A stretch of DNA of 64,000 nt, from positions 1 through 64,000 of the forward strand of contig JASANH010000044.1 in NCBI GenBank assembly GCA_030248295.1. Direction: 5' to 3'. The position numbers were made by a program, and so were the translations under genes. This DNA is from Mesodorylaimus sp. YZB2_4. Its lineage: Eukaryota > Nematoda > Enoplea > Dorylaimida > Dorylaimidae. Shown piece after piece: positions 31,250 through 43,059 of this stretch. The notes beneath the pieces were generated by a model. That model saw only the letters and a program-made list of their open reading frames with translations, was not told where the DNA came from and did not search any database. Within the stretch, counting starts at the first letter, position 1. Every line of letters starts with the position of its first letter.

Positions 31250-33015
31250 AGGCGTCGTATGTTTTGCGTGGTGCTCTGTGGAAAGTATAGTGCGATGTCT
31301 ATACCTACGTGTTAAAGGAAAGGCGGCGGTTGGCAGCGAGGAAATTTTATGACCGTTGTTTTCTCAAAATTTTTAGTGATGACATAGGTAGATCAGACAT
31401 GTAGTTTATAGAGAATTGAACGCTCTACAAAATGAGGGTAATGTTTGTAAAAATAGGGGGGTTTTTTAGATGGTTTGAGGAAAAAAAGCGAGAGGTCTTG
31501 GGATTCGCGGCGAGACGCGATGTATGTAGCCGGTCATGTTTGTTGTAGGCAGCGGGGTTGCGGTGCGCTGTGCAATTCATCGAGGCATAGAGACTATCGC
31601 CATAGGCCAAGGGGGGCGGTGGCATTTTAGTATAATTTTGTAGCCGGCGGACGTTAGGAGAGACGAGTGGTGGTGGAGGCTGTGAGATTTATCGTGGTTG
31701 CTTGCGATAAAAGTTGGGCAGCTATTAGATTTTCGTTAATTACGGTTTTTTGGTTTTGGATTATTGGGTGAGTGTGATGGACTTTTTTAGTGGGGTTATA
31801 AAAAGGTTTTAGTATAAGTTAGAGTACAATAATGATAGGCGAGGGGGGATGCGGTATGTTTTCAATGTGTGTGCCCTGTGGAAAGCATTGTGGAGGGACT
31901 GGTGGAAGTCGGTGCAAATGGCGGTAGTATAACACGAGGTGTTTAAGATTTTGGCGTTCTTGCAGTTCGTCGCCCAATCTTGTCAAGGTAGTCCATCTTA
32001 GCGTAAGGCTAAAACTAGGCTATCGTAGGTTAAGGCTAAGGCTAAGATAATGGTAAACCAGCCGACCCTAGTTTAATCCTCGAGTGCAGTCTATGATAGC
32101 CTAAGCCCTAAATGCAGCTCAACGTAGCGTAAGCTTATCAAATTTAGCGCATTCTAGGTGGAGCGCCAAAACCAGCCTAATCTAGCCTGAGCCTGAAGCC
32201 AGCTTACCTTAGCTCGAGCAGAAGCTGGAAATCCAGCGCATTGTAGCTAAGCTCGAAATCGTGCCTATCGTAGGCTAAGCCTAAGACATTTGGGGGACAA
32301 AGTGCAAAAGTGGCGCAAAATTAGCCGACTTCTTAGGCGGGGGTGGGTGTTAATGCGCAATATGATGAAACGTGCAAGTTTGTTGCGTTAGAGTAAAGTT
32401 TGTATTCTATCGCAAGTTTTAAGGATGGAAGAATATAATTAAGATTGTAATAAGTTATTTCAAAGAATATTGTAGGTTATTCACATGATTAGTGGAAGTA
32501 TGAAATGTGTAGGCGAATAGGACGAAACAGGTTGTAATCGTTAGTGCGTAGCGATTAGTTTAGGAATAGAGAGTATCGTTATAGGCGAGGAAAGGGGCGG
32601 GTATGTTTTGCGTGTGAGTTTCGTGGAAAGTATGGTGCGGTGTGGACACGGATGTGTTAAAGGAAAGGCGGCGGATGGCAGCGTGGAAATTATAGGATGA
32701 CTGTTTTTCGGAAATTTTGAGTGCTGACATAGTTGGTTAAGATATGAAGTTTGTAGAGAAGTTTTCGTTGTACAGTAGAAAATAAGGGTGATTTTTTTGA
32801 AATCAGGTGGAAAGGAAAATTTTCTCGATGGTGGTACGCGAAACAGCGATTTGGCTATTTGGTGTCCTGTGATTTCGTTAGGGTCGCATGTTTGTTTATA
32901 GGCGGGCGGGTTGCGGTGACGTTGTGCAATTCATCGTAAGCGCGGGTTAGCTACGGGAATAGAGATTAGCGCCATAGGCGAGGGGAGGGGGGCGTATGTT
33001 TTGCGTGTGTGGGCT
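31250..33015. repeat. Diverged tandem duplication with about 1.35-kb period
   Basis: Landmarks recur about 1350 bp apart: TATGTTTTGCGTG (31259 and about 32602), GTTAAAGGAAAGGCGGCGG (about 31308 and 32657), GGGTTGCGGTG (about 31553 and 32908), and GTGCAATTCATCG (about 31570 and 32925). A third partial block starts near 31845 and a fourth near 32985. Units are G-rich on the plus strand. No protein is encoded. Confidence 0.7.
31990..32290. repeat. Degenerate TAGGCTAAG-type short repeats
   Basis: Dispersed copies of GGCTAAG, TAGGCTA and TAGCCTAAGC occur in both orientations, including TAAGGCTAAGGCTAAG. The unit resembles, but does not match, the nematode telomere repeat TTAGGC. It is probably a decayed minisatellite. 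Confidence 0.45.
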
Positions 33016-33507
33016 GTGGAAAAACGCCAGCGGGTCCCTACCCTTTACTACTAAATATTTCTCCAATTTCTTTATGGGCGCATGAATTCGTGCTTTAATA
33101 TCCTTCAAATAGCTTTTTGAAGGGACATTTCCTTGCGAAATAAAAAATTGCACGTTTAAAGCAACACACCTGTCCAAAATTCAAATTTCCCGCTAAAAAA
33201 TTCAAACTTTTCCAACGTTACAAAATTTATCGGCACTATCAATTTCACGGGTCGATAATTGCATTATCGCTTATCGGACATCGGCCGATACCCATATTTG
33301 TCTTCTCCATCGGACCTGGCCTTTCCTACGTCCTTTGCATACACTTGTCATACAATACAAGTCACACACACAAACACTACAAAAGCAAATCCTTGCGTGA
33401 CATAGCCAACATAAAACACGCCTAATACAACAAATAGTTCATATTCCTTGCGTTTCACACTAGTCACCTGCAAGTTCATAACATTGCAAACTCATTTCTA
33501 TTTTCAG

Positions 33508-33660
33508 GGCACGACAATAGACGACACGCGATTCGCGTGTACCATTAGATTTAACAAAACGATTGGAACATATGTCTTCGATCCACAGAAAGAACTGACC
33601 GCAGTGCGAATAATCTTCGCCAACGATCGAAGTGCAATCATTTCGATCTATCCCTGTTGA
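33508..33660 (+). CDS. Candidate terminal exon
   Basis: A T-rich tract ending in TTTTCAG precedes a 50-codon frame (G-T-T-I-D-D-T-R-F then R-F-N-K-T-I-G-T-Y-V-F-D) that ends in TGA. Composition is protein-like with no low complexity. No partner exon is seen upstream, where the repeats lie. Confidence 0.28.
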   Translation, partial: GTTIDDTRFACTIRFNKTIGTYVFDPQKELTAVRIIFANDRSAIISIYPC

Positions 33661-35888
33661 ATGCAGTAAGTGCACCAACCAAGCTAATCCCCAGTCGTCT
33701 ACATACATAAGCAAAATTGTTACATCTCTACAGTACAAAACTGACATTTTACACTACGCCATGTATACCTCATCCATATTCCATACCCCATCGATCATCC
33801 GCACGCCCCCCTCCCTCAGTTGCTCGCGGCAGCTATCGGTGGCACTTATTTAGGTCATACTCCGTGGCCAGTTGTGTGTATTGGCAGAAGACAGTGCAAA
33901 GCACGAGTTGCGGATTTTTTGCTCAAGTGGAAATAGTACTCTGTATTTTATACTGGTTAGCGTCTATCGGACAGTTTTTTAGTTTTAGTAGAATCGTTTG
34001 GCTAATATGCTCATGCTTTTTGAAATCCAGGTTTGAAACGTTTAGTGCGCATATAAACAATTTGATACTGCCACTATTCTCCTATATTTTATTTATGGGT
34101 TGCTGATATAGCGGGTACTGTTCATTTTTTGTACCTGCACGCGGCGCGAGTGTAGGGACTACTCCCCATTTAATAGATGTTACGACAGTTTGTTCATTAC
34201 ATAGAATTACAGGGCGAAGCGAGTGCTATCACCAGAAACAATAGGTCACTCCTCCACCGCTGGCGTGCACAAGGGCAGTATCAGCCAACATCAACACAAT
34301 TTTAGCGAGCGTATTTGAATTCAAGAATACAATCAAGGCGCAAATCGTAATTTCTTGTAACCAGATGGGACTATATGCTTCAAACAATTCATGCATGAGC
34401 TTTATTTTGTACTGCTTTGATGAGAAAACGAGCGAATTTGTTGTTAGGTGCCCCCAGTTTTCCGAAATTCTTATAACAGAGCGCGCGAACTTCGAATTTG
34501 AATTATAAGCAACATTATCACATCAAAGGCGACAAAAACCGGTTCATAACGTTAGGTAAAGAATTCATGCATGTCTTATGATATGCATGTATTCATGAAA
34601 ATGAGTTTGCACTTGCACGAACACACAATTCGCATTTGCGCGCTTTGTCATAGGAATCGGAAAGAAAATGACAAACCTACCAGGGCACTCATTCTCGATT
34701 TCTCGACAGCATGCTCATAATATGAAAATGCGTGAAATTAGTTATTCGCGCGGAGCCTTCCTTGAATTCAAATGAGGCCGCTCAGATAAATTCAGGGACA
34801 ACTATGCAGTAAGCGATAGGCTGGAAGTATGTATGCGAATGAGTCGAAGAGATAGCCTAGTGGGTTGTCAGCGCCATCTTATTTAAATGAAAACCATCGA
34901 AACATTGATCGTAATGTCTAAATAGATTTTGAAATTCTAAAACCCGAACAGGCCTGTCAGTATATTGGAAAAAGCTTTATTTGGCGGGTGGTAACCTTGG
35001 AAGTTGATGCTCCATCTCCATTTCAATCGGCTGTCTTAGTCATATTTTCCAATTCGCTCGCGCTCATATTTTCCCCCAACGTCTTCATCCTACAGCTAAG
35101 TTCTTGGGCTATTATCCGTCCATCTTTGTTCGATTCCAATATCTAGAACAAGCACATCGCCGATCAGCCGAGTACATCGTTTATGACATACACAATAACC
35201 TGGGCCTGGCCTGGCACCTAGTGACAAAGCAACATGGCACGCTCGCTCGCACTCCAAAACCACACCTTCATTGCGAGACAATGGCTGTCATATTCTGAAC
35301 TGCTACAGCATGCTGTTAGACGTACCATTCTTCCTGATTTGCACTATGTACAACAGCAGTGCTGTCAGGCACCCTGTACAACATCATAAAACTTTCAGCA
35401 GCCTTGTGACGTCTTAAAACTGTCAGTGCAAAACCACCCTGTCAACCAATAAATCATGTCTTGTGTTACGTGTCCCTTCACCCTCGACTGTGCTTTAGCA
35501 TTTCACGATGAGATAAACAGCAACAAAATCACATGTTAGTGAAACACCACTCTCGCCCAACAGCCACCAACCTCAAATACAGCCTGGAAGTCTTCCTCGT
35601 CACTCTGCCGGTCGTCATCCCCATCGGTATCTGCCAAATCGTACATGACGATTTATATGAACTCTTCGAATTCTATAGTTCCCTTGCCTGCAATCGCATG
35701 CCCTCCCATCATCTGATCGGCACAACTCGAACATATTTTCGACCAGAAGCCGAGACTTGATGTCGTCGTGATTCATAGCAGTGAAATTTATTTGTTCACT
35801 TATCTAGTGTCGTTAATTCGGTCGACAAATCATCCACAACGCCAATCATGCCATATACTTTTACTGGCAACCTGCCAGTAAGCGAGAC
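33661..35888. other. Stretch without an assignable gene
   Basis: Frames at 33717-34106 and 35533-35760 (plus) have no domain. The 34.1-35.1 kb part shows no coding signal. Confidence 0.4.
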
Positions 35889-36530
35889 CCCCACTAAAAA
35901 AGGCCCATGAAATGGACTAACCCCTAGGTGCTTAGGAATAGAGAACACAAACCTGCCACCAAAAAACCGTGCAAAAAATTTCCCCTCTCCACGCGCTTCT
36001 CTATTCCTGAGCCCTGACAAATGATACCGTTGTGCGTTGCTGCAGGAACGCTGAAGCTTCGTGGCATACGGTCACTACACTCACGATCTATGTATAACAT
36101 GAAATAAACATTGCACAGCAAGCTTGCTCTTTGACACGATGGGTAACCGACACAGCCATTATATCCGCACACTTAACATTCTATTAATTGATCTACAGCT
36201 TGCAATCGTAACATGCCTACGTAACGCACTGTCCATTTACAAAATGCATACTTTACTTGAAAGACTAAACGAATTACTGCACCGAGCCCATAACAGGAAA
36301 ATCTTATGCCTCCAACCATGCAAGCAATGCAGCAAATGCTTCTATGCACTATGACTCTGCATGCAATGTATTCTCAACGCTATACCTAACGCAAGCGTAT
36401 ATCAGGGCTTAGGAATAGAGAAGCGCGTGGAGAGATGAAATTTTTCGCACGGTTTTTTGGTGGCAGGTTTGTGTTCTCTATTCCTAAGCACCTAGGGGTT
36501 GGTCCATTTTATGGACCTTTTTTAGTGGGG
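35889..36530. mobile_element. Foldback/MITE-like element with 127-bp terminal inverted repeats
   Basis: 35889-36015 and 36404-36530 are inverted copies at about 92-95% by eye, beginning CCCCACTAAAAAAGG and ending in AGGGCT. The 388-bp centre has only a short open frame (36124-36354) and no transposase. No clear target duplication is visible. The motif TTAGGAATAGAG in the arms also occurs at about 31227 and 32560, linking it to the 31-33 kb repeats. Confidence 0.8.
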
Positions 36531-38031
36531 TAATCTAGAGCTGTCCCGCCAACAGAAAACTGTTGGCAGCATCCGCGCTGATGCAGCTTGGACGCTTTTT
36601 GTCCAAGAAAAACTGGCGGCGCAGACGGCGGCAACACGGAGTAAAAAAAAAACATGGCTCGATTAAAAATTCACAGCTCTGCATTACTTCGTTTCTTTTT
36701 CCAAATATAATTTTTAGCATATTTAAAGAAGTCCTGTTCAAGATTATCGAAGTGGTATGTAAAAGAGAGAAAAGAATATATTGTATTTTTCTAAATATGT
36801 GTACTTCAGGCTTTAACTCGTATAACATCAAGGCTAAGACACGACGTGAGATTTCAAATTGATCGCAGTGCTGCCACAATCACTGGATCCGCTTAATCAC
36901 TGGCCTGTAAGAGACACTTTTGTACAATTTTGTAGATAGCGTCTTTAGCTTAAACGTATAAGGGTAGCTGGGGCGACCTTGCACCCAAGGACCTGAGTAG
37001 TAAATGAGCTGCCCAGAGCTGCTCATTTTGTGGAAGGTGTAGGTCCTCTATCATTTTCAAGCCCGAACCTGTCTATGTGCCACTAGACACAAAAAGTCGT
37101 AAAGTGTCGCTCGCATCTGACAATCTGTAAACGTCACAACTTGAACAGTTTTTGAGTTTATCAGACTGTGTTATTTTATGTTCTAACGACCTTAAATCCA
37201 GTCTCGCTCAACGCTTTACACACTTTTTCACGCATCTTAGGTCCTCGCAATGAGACCACGATGACGGCGTGGAACCATGTTCCACCTGATGAATGATCGG
37301 GGAACTGAATTTTTCGCGGCTATAAAAAACCGCTTTTTTGCACCAACTAGGCACTCCAAGAATGACGGACCCGCTCAGTTTCTTGCACAAATGGGCTGCA
37401 TTTATGGGGGTCAACCACTTTCATAACTGGACTTGGACCGTTCTCCTGAGGGGAATTGACGGTAATGGCCTCAATCGGGCCATTTTCACAATCTGGTTCG
37501 GCCCCGACAAAACGGGATGCCAAGAGATTAGCATTCGACATGCTAATTTCCAACCTGCAACTTCTACCGCTGCAGACTGTCCCTGCCGAAATTCCGCCCT
37601 ACGATTATTGGTTAACGCTTAACTCTTATTTCCAGACATCTTTGTTGAGAAGCTTGTGCGAGTCATTCTGAGCTGGCACGCTTTTTTCCTTTCAGGGGCT
37701 TTGGGCCATTTTGGCCTTACTGGGTGAATTCATCATGCCAAGAGATCTCGCGACTTCTTAGTCAAGGCTAAATAGTGGCGGACTTCTCTGGTGACAGACA
37801 CGGTGACAGCAGTGAAGGGGGCTGTGGCGGTGGCGGCGATGACGGCTGCGCTGGACCAATGGCTCGGTGACAGGCATGGTGACACTGGCTGATCTTGGTC
37901 TGTCAATTTCGAAGATTTCTCACATCGAGTTTGTGCGTGTGTGTAAGTGCGGCTCTCCCTCGATTAGGGAACAAAAAGATCAGAACAGGCAAGTGGTCTC
38001 AGTTACATGCCATTCTTGATGCTGCCGTCGT
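36531..38031. other. Stretch without an assignable gene
   Basis: An open frame at 37338-37622 (plus) overlaps a minus frame and has no motif. GGTGACAG-type short repeats occur at 37790-37890. Confidence 0.4.
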
Positions 38032-38295
38032 GTGACAGATACAGAAAAAGTCAGAATCATACGATTGGTCAACGGCCTCCCAGAATATCGTGACACGCAT
38101 GAACGATGCCCGTCTGGACGGACGACTACATTGGACCTATGCGCCAAGGTGTGCCCTACAATTATAGACACTTGCTCGTGTTGTGGGCGCCCTAATAAAC
38201 CAGGAAGGCGCTATGCAGCATGCGGTTGCTGCATCAAATATGCAGCCTCGAACTGCGAAGATCCAAGCACCTGTGATAAACACCGGTTGCACTAG
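38032..38295 (+). CDS. Cysteine-rich ORF, probably a terminal exon
   Basis: A possible acceptor (GTGTGACAG) lies at its start, followed by about 85 codons to a TAG. The second half is dense in Cys: single Cys, then C-A-K-V-C, C-S-C-C, C-G-C-C, and C-E-D-P-S-T-C. Spacing like this suggests a disulphide-bonded extracellular or zinc-binding fold. I do not recognise the family. No signal peptide is in this exon; one could be upstream. Confidence 0.4.
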   Translation: MTDTEKVRIIRLVNGLPEYRDTHERCPSGRTTTLDLCAKVCPTIIDTCSCCGRPNKPGRRYAACGCCIKYAASNCEDPSTCDKHRLH

Positions 38296-38590
38296 ACTTT
38301 AGCTGTGTTTTTTATGTATATACATATTTTCATATGATGTTTTATTGGCAGTATGCGGCGGGTGAGCTGTCTTGGTCGACTACCTTCTTTATGGAGCAGT
38401 GACTTAACCTGCACGGTTCTAGACAAGTCTGCGCCATTGTCCACTCACAGAACAGAGGTTTAAAAAATCAGAATCCTTTTTAACTTATTCGTCTGGCATG
38501 CAGAGGTGACAATTCAGACGTTCAACTCCACTTTAATACCCTAGATCCATCCTCTTTTGATTCAGTTTCGTTCAAGGGGCTCACGATCAG

Positions 38591-38943
38591 CTAATGACTA
38601 GATACTGATGAGGTTCGACTAATGACTAGATACTGATAAGGTTCAGCTAATGACTAGATACTGATAAGGTTCTACTAATGACTAGATACTGATAAGGTTC
38701 AGCTAATGACTAGATATTGATAAGGTTCAGCTAATGACTAGATACTGATAAGGTTCAGTTAATGAGTTTCACCACCAGTAAGGCGCCAGATTATCAATGC
38801 GCCAGCCCAGGTTCGATTCTCACCAAGACCAAAACTTTCACTTTTTTATTCGAACATTAGGCTTATGACTAGAAACTGATAAGGTTAAGCCAATGACAAA
38901 TCATTGACAAGGTTCAGCTAATGACAAATTACTGATACGAGGC
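38591..38943 (+). repeat. 28-bp minisatellite interrupted by a tRNA-like insert
   Basis: Six 28-bp units at 38591-38758, each starting CTAATGACTAGATACTGATA and ending AAGGTTC plus two or three variable bases. A 105-bp non-repeat segment follows, then about three degenerate units at 38864-38943. Confidence 0.9.
38785..38825 (+). other. tRNA-like segment inside the minisatellite
   Basis: GGCGC and GCGCC flank a 12-nt loop, and a perfect B-box core GGTTCGATTCTC follows. The acceptor stem and D arm are not evident. A tRNA pseudogene or SINE piece is likely. Confidence 0.25.
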
Positions 38944-40205
38944 CCGCCAGTCAGCTGGACAGTAAGCTGTGACGGTTAGTCGTGTGGTTATAAGCAGGTT
39001 TTAAAAGGACTGGCGATGCACAATTCCACGATGTCAGTATCGCCAGAATGAATGATCCCAAGCATTTGAGGGACCCATTCAGTTGGACGTGCCCTTTTGC
39101 AAGAATCTTCCCTGAATGTGACAAGACACTCCCATCCCCCCCCCCCCCTATACTATAGCGAATAGTTTTGATTAAAGCAGTCAAGTTCATGTTGCAGAAT
39201 TTCTCAAATCAAAGCAGATGCTTCTCACCAAACAAGTCAGGCTTTCCCGTGTGTAAGGTTAGTTATCATGTCGAATGAGTTCTATCGAACTGGGACAGAA
39301 CATGACCCTGGATGCGGGTTATAGAATCAGATAAATCATAAAAAGACAGACACGCCTACTACAGTCGGGTTCAGAATCGGGTGACGAGGGGGAAACAGTG
39401 TATCAAAGAACTGATCGGACATATGTAGGCGTAGCCAATCAGATTCTATGCTTTTCATGTCCTGCTGGCAAGAAGATCAATGCCTCAAGCGAAACAAGTG
39501 AGCTGAATCAAAAGAGGATTGGTTTTTGGGTATAAAAGTGGTGTTGAACGCTTGCATTGCCTCTTCTGTTCGCCAGACGTAATATAATGGACTCTAAATG
39601 TTTTTAAAAAATTCAAATTTGGTGGCGACCTGTTTGCGACGGTCCCAGTTTTATAACGACAAGGCACAATTACAAATTTACAAAACAAATAAAATTTGAA
39701 AAACTCGTTCAACAAAAACTAAGAAAGCTATTTGCTTTTTTTTATGCACTTTTAGGTTTTCAGTGATTTCCATCGAGGTTGATATTCGGTTCAAAGTTCA
39801 TCCAAATCGGGTCGGCCGTTTTGGAGATCCAGGAACCACATTTTCAGAAGATGAAGAAACAAGAAGAGGGGGAAAATAGATCGGGCTACAGCAGTAACGG
39901 TGACAGGTCGAAAGAAAAAAATTAGGGTTTTCTGAAAGCTCGGGGCACGAATAGGTACATCGGCATTAAAACGTTTCAAAACGGTGAAATTTTCAAAATA
40001 TTTTGATTCCCCGCCACGAGGTTGCGTTGTGATAAAAAGCTGACAAGCTCGTGTGTGTGTGCGCTCATGACGCAATAGCAAAGAGGTAAAATTTAAAATT
40101 AAAGCTTATAGGGAGGCACGGCGTCTGTGAAAACCAATAAAAGGTTCGTGACAGTGGCTTTTTATTGGATCATATTGGGTAGGTAAATTTTTGTTCTCCC
40201 CACAG
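38944..40205. other. Stretch without an assignable gene
   Basis: C-run at about 39139. Minus frames at 38951-39190 and 39791-40081 show no domain. Confidence 0.4.
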
Positions 40206-40670
40206 CCTTCGATGTTCGACAAAAACGGAAAGCCCATGAACTGGATTGAGTGCACAAAATATAAATTACCTGCTGTCAGGGAGAAATTTTGCCACCTAAT
40301 TGCGTGCATGTTTGAAGAATGCAACAGCGATCTTTTGTTTCAGGAAATGGGAGTGCATTTTCCATCCGTGTACGAATTGCTGAGCTCCTTGTACGAAGCC
40401 AGGAAATTCGATACAGCATTGCATCTAATCGATACTGCGCTCGCTAGAGGTGAGTTAGATGCGCTGGAGAAAATAGCTGAAGCTAGTACAAAGTCGGGAG
40501 TTAAAGTTGTTGCAGGAGACGGAGTCGAGTTACTTGGAGCAGAGGAAAGTTTGGAAATGCGCATCACGAGTCTGCCGCATGTTATGGAATTTCTAAAGAA
40601 AATTCATCACAAGCCTATGTTTGGCTGTGCATCCTGCCATCTGCTTTATCATCGTCAGGGTGTGGTATAG
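40206..40670 (+). CDS. Candidate exon, 154 codons, unknown family
   Basis: An acceptor (TTGTTCTCCCCACAG) ends at about 40205 and an open frame follows to a TAG. The protein looks real: mixed helix-forming composition, no low complexity, V-Y-E-L-L-S-S-L-Y-E-A near the centre, an acidic G-D-G-V-E-L-L-G-A-E-E-S stretch, and a final C-A-S-C-H that could bind a metal. A minus frame overlaps the centre but is Ser-rich and less plausible. No domain is recognised. The gene's earlier exon should lie to the left. Confidence 0.45.
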   Translation, partial: PSMFDKNGKPMNWIECTKYKLPAVREKFCHLIACMFEECNSDLLFQEMGVHFPSVYELLSSLYEARKFDTALHLIDTALARGELDALEKIAEASTKSGVKVVAGDGVELLGAEESLEMRITSLPHVMEFLKKIHHKPMFGCASCHLLYHRQGVV

Positions 40671-41148
40671 TTAATTCAGGGCACAGAATCCGTTTAATTT
40701 TAACCACGCGCCGTAACTTGTTTGCCCTGGAGCGGTCTATGACAGAGGTATTGATCAGCGTAGATACTTAATATCAGTTGACTATTTGCACGATGTTTTG
40801 TTTTCCTATCGGACTTGGGCTTTTGTAGACGACCTCGTCTCTTCCTGGCAGGTTTTTCTTGAGATTGGGTGACATGCAAATGCTTTAGACTAGTGCATAA
40901 GGATTCGTATGTAAAGGCCGTGTTTTGGCCGTTTGAGCCAGTGTGTTGATATTTTCCTTGGACCAGTAAAAACCTCGATTGTTTAATGGCCCATCTATTC
41001 CGTGAAAGTCGTTTCAAGCCTTATCGGCGTACGATCGGTGAGCGCTTATTTGCATGTGGTGAAATCGGTTTCTGGGTGACATCTAACATCCCCCAGACCT
41101 TCTCACATTCTTCCAGAAACCCTCATCACATTTGGGGGCCGCTCCGGG

Positions 41149-41382
41149 ATGGAGGATTCAGATGTCGATTTTGATTTTCGACCAAAATCTGGCAAATTTC
41201 GGCGACGGGTGTTTTTTGATGATTCATCGATCTGGACGACTCACCGATCAAAGGCAGCCCGAAAAAGAATACTGAGAAACCGAAAGCCCTTCGTTCGCCG
41301 TCGATCATGCGCCATCGAACGCCATTTTCCTGCAAAAAAAATTTATAAGCCTTGTGGTGATAGTGAGCCTTTGGGGGTGTGA
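41149..41382 (+). CDS. Small basic ORF, 77 codons
   Basis: ATG at 41149 opens M-E-D-S-D-V-D-F-D-F, then a strongly Arg/Lys-rich body (K-A-A-R-K-R-I-L-R-N-R-K and R-R-R) and a stop at 41380-41382. The frame is also open upstream. An AATAAA sits at 41410-41415, as a poly(A) signal would. A nucleic-acid-binding or nuclear protein is possible. Family unknown. Confidence 0.35.
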   Translation: MEDSDVDFDFRPKSGKFRRRVFFDDSSIWTTHRSKAARKRILRNRKPFVRRRSCAIERHFPAKKIYKPCGDSEPLGV

Positions 41383-41451
41383 TATGTGTAATGTGATAGT
41401 AAAATTTTTTAAATAAAGTTGTAGTTTCAATCTTGAAAAAGTTGTATCTAA

Positions 41452-41870
41452 ATGTTATGTCCCCGCTTTAATTACGGCTACTTGAATGCGCAAAACTCTA
41501 ACCCCGTTTCAAGTGCAAATTATTATTCCAGATTTAATCCAACGTGGTAAGAAAACCCAGATCTCCTGAAAGTACGGAACAGGATTATGCATACCACCCT
41601 GTTTTTACGAAACACTGGATAGGTATCAATTACTAGCTATATTATTCCATCACATAAGTAAATGTCCAGTGAAGGAATGTATGTCGGAATAAGGCTTCAC
41701 TTTTGGCGCCAGACAGTCGAGGAATGTAAGCGTTGCTAAGACCAGCCGAGTGCAATAAGCGTGATAACCATGAAAGCTAACTGTGCGCGCGAAGTCCAAA
41801 GTGCTCATTCAAGTGCTGTAAGCTACTAGCACACATTTCGTTGCATTCCCATCACTCCGCCGCCCTAACA
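41452..41870 (-). repeat. 3' LTR of Gypsy 2 (419 bp)
   Basis: Starts TGTTATGTCCCCGC and ends CCCTAACA, giving inverted TGTTA/TAACA termini. Matches 43407-43808 with scattered substitutions. Confidence 0.88.
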
Positions 41871-41877
41871 TAACACG

Positions 41878-43055
41878 TCAATAACCAAATTCTTGTGATA
41901 AAGTATTTGGTGGTTTTGAGACGCGGATAGACATACGACGGTCAGAATCACGCGGTCTCAGTAAGGCAGTGTATCCAGAAGACGGAGTGATTTCCGAGTC
42001 TGGCGCAGTGACAGGTACGGGCAAAATGGGGTCGGGACGGTTAGCCATTGGCTCCGCCGGTTGGTCGAGTGATGAAGGCAAGCGACGAAGTAGAAGTTGA
42101 TCAATGTGTCGTTTCCAAACATGACCATTCACATCCACCAAATAAGTCAAGGGGGCCAGCTGCTTCAAAATGATCCCAGGGCGCCATTTCTCATAAGTCG
42201 TGTAATCGCGAGCCCAGACCAGTTGACCAATAACAAAAGAACAGGGAGATTTAAGACCTGCCATTTTTGTTTGATTTTCCCGCACACGATGCTCAGGCTT
42301 TGGAAAAATCAGATCAAGCGCAGTTCGCATACGATGTCCCAAAAGCAACTCCGAACGGGCATATCCAGTAGTTGCGTGCGGAGTATTGCGATATGCTAAA
42401 AGAAACTGTTGCAGGTCCTCCAAATGTTGGTCAGATCCCCGGCGCTATTTTTAATTGCTGTTTTAAATGTTCGCAGAAATCGTTCCGCTTCACCATTCGA
42501 TCGAGGATGGTAGGGTGAGGTAAAAACGTGCTTTATACCCCACAACTTGGAAAGTGCATGAAATTCACTGCTGGTCAACTGACTGCCATTGTCAGACACG
42601 ATTTGTTCAGGCACACTGAAACGCGCAAATAAAGCTGACAAGGTGGTTTTGGTCGTTTCGCTTGTAGCTGACTTCATAGGAACAACTTCTGGCCATTTGA
42701 ATCTAGCATCGACAACAACTAACCACAGTCTTTTATGCAATGGGCCTGCAAAATCAATGTGAATCCTTTTCCAAGGTCATTATGGGAATTCCCAGGGATG
42801 TATGGGTGCTTGTGGTGGAGCAGCCTGCAAACACTGGCATTTAGCGCAAGTACTGACGACAGTTTCGATTTCACGGTCGATATTCGGCCACCATACGTGT
42901 GACCTAGCCAAACTTTTCATGCGCACCATCCCAGGATGCCCTTGGTGCCTTTGAACATAATGATCGAACATAATGATCAAAAGCCGTGCACTCAATAGGT
43001 CCGCAGCATCGGCAGCAAAATTACAGTGAAGTGACAGCTTCTTGAGGTCCGCCAT
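41878..43055 (-). pseudogene. pol: Integrase of Gypsy 2, in three frames
   Basis: 42780-43055 gives the zinc-binding domain (H-Q-G-H-P-G-M, C-A-K-C). 42396-42740 gives the catalytic core with all three acidic residues in one frame: D in V-V-V-D-A-R-F-K-W, D in I-V-S-D-N-G-S-Q, and E in G-E-A-E-R-F-L-R. 41878-42423 gives the rest of the core (F-L-L-A-Y-R-N-T-P-H-A-T-T) and the C-terminal domain (G-Q-L-V-W-A-R-D, W-R-P-G-I-I). One break lies near 42410. Between 42741 and 42780 about a dozen codons, including the expected V-D-F-A-G-P, sit in another frame. The tail has no chromo- or PWWP domain that I can see. Confidence 0.88.
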
Positions 43056-43059
43056 AAAT

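Noticed and set aside
31980..32290. Internal telomere (TTAGGC) repeat
   Set aside because: The words are TAAGGC/TAGGCTAAG and irregular; no run of the true telomere unit exists.
33717..34106. 129-codon plus frame as a membrane protein
   Set aside because: The hydrophobic part comes from T-rich non-coding-like DNA; no charged flanks or conserved motif.
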